A program made the translations under genes and the position numbers. Of a DNA stretch of 64,000 nt, positions 62,127-64,000 are shown piece by piece (within the stretch, counting starts at the first letter, position 1; every line of letters begins with the position of its first letter). Under the pieces are notes generated by a model, which saw only the letters and a program-made list of their open reading frames with translations, made no database searches and was not told the origin of the DNA. The DNA lies in assembly GCF_030369675.1 (NCBI RefSeq), contig NZ_CP128477.1, positions 2,046,001 to 2,110,000 of the forward strand, in the 5' to 3' direction. The DNA comes from Peteryoungia algae (lineage in GTDB: Bacteria > Pseudomonadota > Alphaproteobacteria > Rhizobiales > Rhizobiaceae).

Positions 62127-63038
62127 ATGACCGAGACAAAATTCCCGCCCGAGAAGAACCTGCCCGCTGGCTACGTGCCGCCGAAGGTCTGGACCTGGGA
62201 GCCTGGCAATGGCGGCGCCTTTGCCAATGTCAACCGTCCGACCGCGGGCGCGCAGACCGAGACCGAACGCCCGGTCGGAAAGCATCCGCTGCAGCTCTAT
62301 TCGCTCGGCACGCCGAACGGCCAGAAGGTGACGATCCTTTTGGAAGAGCTGCTGGCGGCTGGTCACGAGGGCGCGGAATACGATGCCTGGCTGATCAATA
62401 TCGGCAAGGGTGACCAGTTTGGCTCGGGTTTTGTCGAGGTCAATCCGAACTCCAAGATCCCGGCCTTGATGGACCATGCCCCGAAGGACGGCGGCAAGCC
62501 GATCCGCCTGTTCGAATCCGCCTCGATCATGACCTATCTGGCGGAAAAATTCGGCGCCTTCCTGCCGTCGGAAACCCGTGCCCGCGCCGAGACGCTGAAC
62601 TGGCTGTTCTGGCAGATGGGCTCGGCCCCCTTCCTCGGCGGCGGTTTCGGCCATTTCTATTCCTACGCGCCGATGAAGATCCAGTATGCCATCGATCGCT
62701 ATGCGATGGAGGTGAAGCGCCAGATGGATGTGCTGAACCGCCACCTCGCCGACAACGAATTCATGGCCGGCAAGGACTACACCATCGCCGACATGGCGAT
62801 CTGGCCCTGGTACGGCCGTCTTGCCCTGCACGGCGCCTATGACGATGCCGGCACTTTCCTGTCGGTCGACGAATATGAGCACGTCCAGCGCTGGACCAAG
62901 CAGCTCGCAGCACGCCCGGGTGTGAAGCGTGGCGCCATGGTCAACAAGACCTCCGGCCCGCTTTCCGAACAGCTGCATGAACGCCACGATGCCCCCGACT
63001 TCTTGACGAAGACGCAGGACAAGATCGCTGCGGCGTAA
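62127..63038 (+). CDS. yghU: YghU-type glutathione S-transferase / disulfide-bond oxidoreductase
   Basis: 303 aa. The nu-class GST pattern is present: a long N-terminal arm (GYVPPKVWTWE, FANVNRPTAG), then LYSLGTPNGQKVTILLEELL, VNPNSKIPALMDH and LFESASIMTYLAEKFG. YghU proteins bind two glutathiones and reduce disulfides. It lies in the pcc gene string between the TPR gene and two unknown paralogs. Confidence 0.9.
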   Translation: MTETKFPPEKNLPAGYVPPKVWTWEPGNGGAFANVNRPTAGAQTETERPVGKHPLQLYSLGTPNGQKVTILLEELLAAGHEGAEYDAWLINIGKGDQFGSGFVEVNPNSKIPALMDHAPKDGGKPIRLFESASIMTYLAEKFGAFLPSETRARAETLNWLFWQMGSAPFLGGGFGHFYSYAPMKIQYAIDRYAMEVKRQMDVLNRHLADNEFMAGKDYTIADMAIWPWYGRLALHGAYDDAGTFLSVDEYEHVQRWTKQLAARPGVKRGAMVNKTSGPLSEQLHERHDAPDFLTKTQDKIAAA

Positions 63039-63047
63039 GGAGAGACC

Positions 63048-63425
63048 ATGCCGAGCTTGCCCGACATGACCAAACATCGCGGTTTCCCCGGCGGTATGCC
63101 GGGGACCGGTGTGCAATTCACCATCCGCCGCGCCAATCCGCGTGGCGTGACCCCCATCAAGGCCTTTCCCCGCAAGGCACGGCCCGGCACCAAGGAACAC
63201 CGGATCGACGCGGCCTTCCTGCATGCGCTCTGGCACCATTTCGGCGCGGAACCCTTCGAGCGCGGCAATCTCGATGCCGCACGCCTGAGCCTTCTCTTCG
63301 GGCGCGAAGTGATCCCCGCCACCAAGGAGTTCGACCCGCTCTCCTACGAGGCCATGCTCGTCATCGACGAAAAGGTGGCGCGCAAGAGCTTCCCCGAATC
63401 CTTCGACGACGTGTTCGAGGTGTAA
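63048..63425 (+). CDS. Unknown conserved protein, tandem paralog 1
   Basis: 125 aa, 9 bp after yghU. It shares a clear pattern with the next gene: KHRGFPGGMPGT, QFTIRRANP, LHALWHHFGAEPFERGNLD, LFGREVIPA and FDPLSYEAMLVIDE. No signal peptide or membrane helix is present, so it is cytoplasmic. I do not recognise the family. Position in the pcc string suggests a link to acyl-CoA carboxylation, or simply co-transcription. Confidence 0.75.
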   Translation: MPSLPDMTKHRGFPGGMPGTGVQFTIRRANPRGVTPIKAFPRKARPGTKEHRIDAAFLHALWHHFGAEPFERGNLDAARLSLLFGREVIPATKEFDPLSYEAMLVIDEKVARKSFPESFDDVFEV

Positions 63426-63429
63426 CGCC

Positions 63430-63843
63430 ATGGCAAAAGATCCGCTCATGCCGAAACACCAGGGCTTCCCACTCGGGCTGCCTGGAACGCAATGGCAATT
63501 CACGATCCGCCGGCCGAACCCCAAGGTCACGCCACTCACCAACTGGCCGCGCCACCGGACCATGGATCCGACGGTAGCACTGGCCGACCTCGGATTCATG
63601 CAGGCGCTCTGGCAGTTCTTCGGCACGGAATCCTTCGAGCGCGGCAACCTCGACGGCGAACGCCTCTGCCGCCTGTTCGGTCGTGAAATCATCGCCGCCG
63701 AACGCGGATTTGATCCGCAATCCTACTTTGCCAAGCTGAAGATCAACGAGCAGCTGGCGCGCAAGAACTTCCCGGAAGCCTTCGGCGACGTGAAGAACGA
63801 GCAGAGCGTGGCGAAGGGCTTGAAGAAGAAGGCGCAGGAATAG
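63430..63843 (+). CDS. Unknown conserved protein, tandem paralog 2
   Basis: 137 aa, 4 bp after paralog 1. Shared positions include KHQGFPLGLPGT, QFTIRRPNP, MQALWQFFGTESFERGNLD, LFGREIIAA and FDPQSYFAKLKINE. The C-terminus is extended and lysine-rich (KGLKKKAQE). The tandem pair clearly arose by duplication. The function is unknown; a heteromeric complex of the two is plausible. Confidence 0.75.
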   Translation: MAKDPLMPKHQGFPLGLPGTQWQFTIRRPNPKVTPLTNWPRHRTMDPTVALADLGFMQALWQFFGTESFERGNLDGERLCRLFGREIIAAERGFDPQSYFAKLKINEQLARKNFPEAFGDVKNEQSVAKGLKKKAQE

Positions 63844-63879
63844 CCCGACGTTTGGGATCAATGCTGGGAGAAGGTGGGA

Positions 63880-63978
63880 ATGATGAATTTGACCTGTGAC
63901 AAGTACGTGAGCGCCAAGGCGCTCATCATCGGGGGCGCTGCTCCCGGCGCCATCCCGCCTGCTCAAGCTGCCGAGTGA
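63880..63978 (+). CDS. Possible 32-aa small ORF upstream of the presumed pccA
   Basis: An ATG at 63880 with GAAGGTGGGA upstream opens 32 codons ending in TGA at 63978. The product is alanine/proline-rich with one hydrophobic patch. It may be real or only a by-product of a GC-rich leader; I give it low weight. Confidence 0.25.
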   Translation: MMNLTCDKYVSAKALIIGGAAPGAIPPAQAAE

Positions 63979-63983
63979 CAACA

Positions 63984-64000
63984 ATGATCCAGAAAATCCT
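63984..64000 (+). CDS. Start of a gene cut by the window edge, possibly pccA
   Basis: An ATG at 63984 reads MIQKI before the window ends. Biotin carboxylase/PccA proteins typically open with a similar sequence (M-x-x-KILIANRGE). With pccB upstream, the propionyl-CoA carboxylase alpha subunit is the natural candidate, but only five codons are visible. Confidence 0.4.

Overview
The window looks like chromosome of a Rhizobiaceae-type alphaproteobacterium (Rhizobium/Agrobacterium relatives). The evidence is high GC with strong GC3 bias, many ABC uptake systems for nitrogen compounds, an EcfG/NepR/PhyR general stress response locus, a PccR-type regulator beside pccB, a fused MaoC-Pta protein followed by ackA, and rhizobial-type intergenic repeats. 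Coding density is high. I saw no rRNA, tRNA, CRISPR array, transposase or prophage.

Layout. 1-2890: end of a putrescine-type ABC operon (two permeases plus aminobutyraldehyde dehydrogenase, ydcUVW order). 3038-10983: housekeeping and small genes (SH3 protein, GFA protein, transaldolase with a divergent SorC-type regulator, a frameshifted ribbon-helix-helix gene, Ada-like methyltransferase, DUF2244, endonuclease III, CysZ-like protein, nitrilase-family hydrolase). 10996-18078: a peptide ABC importer split into two divergent units, with an M20 hydrolase on the ATPase side. 18094-24227: PAP2 phosphatase, P1 peptidase, MaoC-Pta/AckA and a lone PhnM. 24248-36516: M19 dipeptidase, amidase, a potABCD-like importer, a beta-lactamase-fold hydrolase, two tandem YtcJ-like amidohydrolases and a TetR regulator, which together read as uptake and hydrolysis of amide- or ester-linked amines. 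36513-40009: an L-fucose-type sugar acid set (fuconolactonase-like protein, IclR regulator, SDR, FAH hydrolase). 40140-44083: outer-membrane barrel and pntAB.

44280-52287 is the most coherent block: a general stress response island. It holds ecfG, nepR, phyR, a second NepR-like gene, an HWE histidine kinase, a degenerate receiver protein, a Crp/Fnr regulator and several small membrane or stress proteins (two DUF1328, DUF883, holin-like, CsbD). Seven EcfG-type promoters (GGAAC-N16/17-CGTT or a close variant) can be read directly, including ones in front of nepR-ecfG and phyR, so the circuit appears autoregulated.

52296-55862 holds an unusual arrangement: a Rieske-oxygenase-like protein that keeps the mononuclear-iron motif but lacks the Rieske cluster segment, divergent from an operon carrying a detached Rieske-domain protein, a degenerate acylphosphatase-like protein, a GST and a D-2-hydroxyacid dehydrogenase. 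55934-64000: 3-hydroxyisobutyryl-CoA hydrolase, GFA protein, ArsR/AHSA1 pair, then the propionyl-CoA region (PccR-type regulator, PccR-like binding repeats, pccB, an atypical TPR protein, a YghU-type GST, two tandem paralogs of an unrecognised family, and what may be the first codons of pccA at the window edge).
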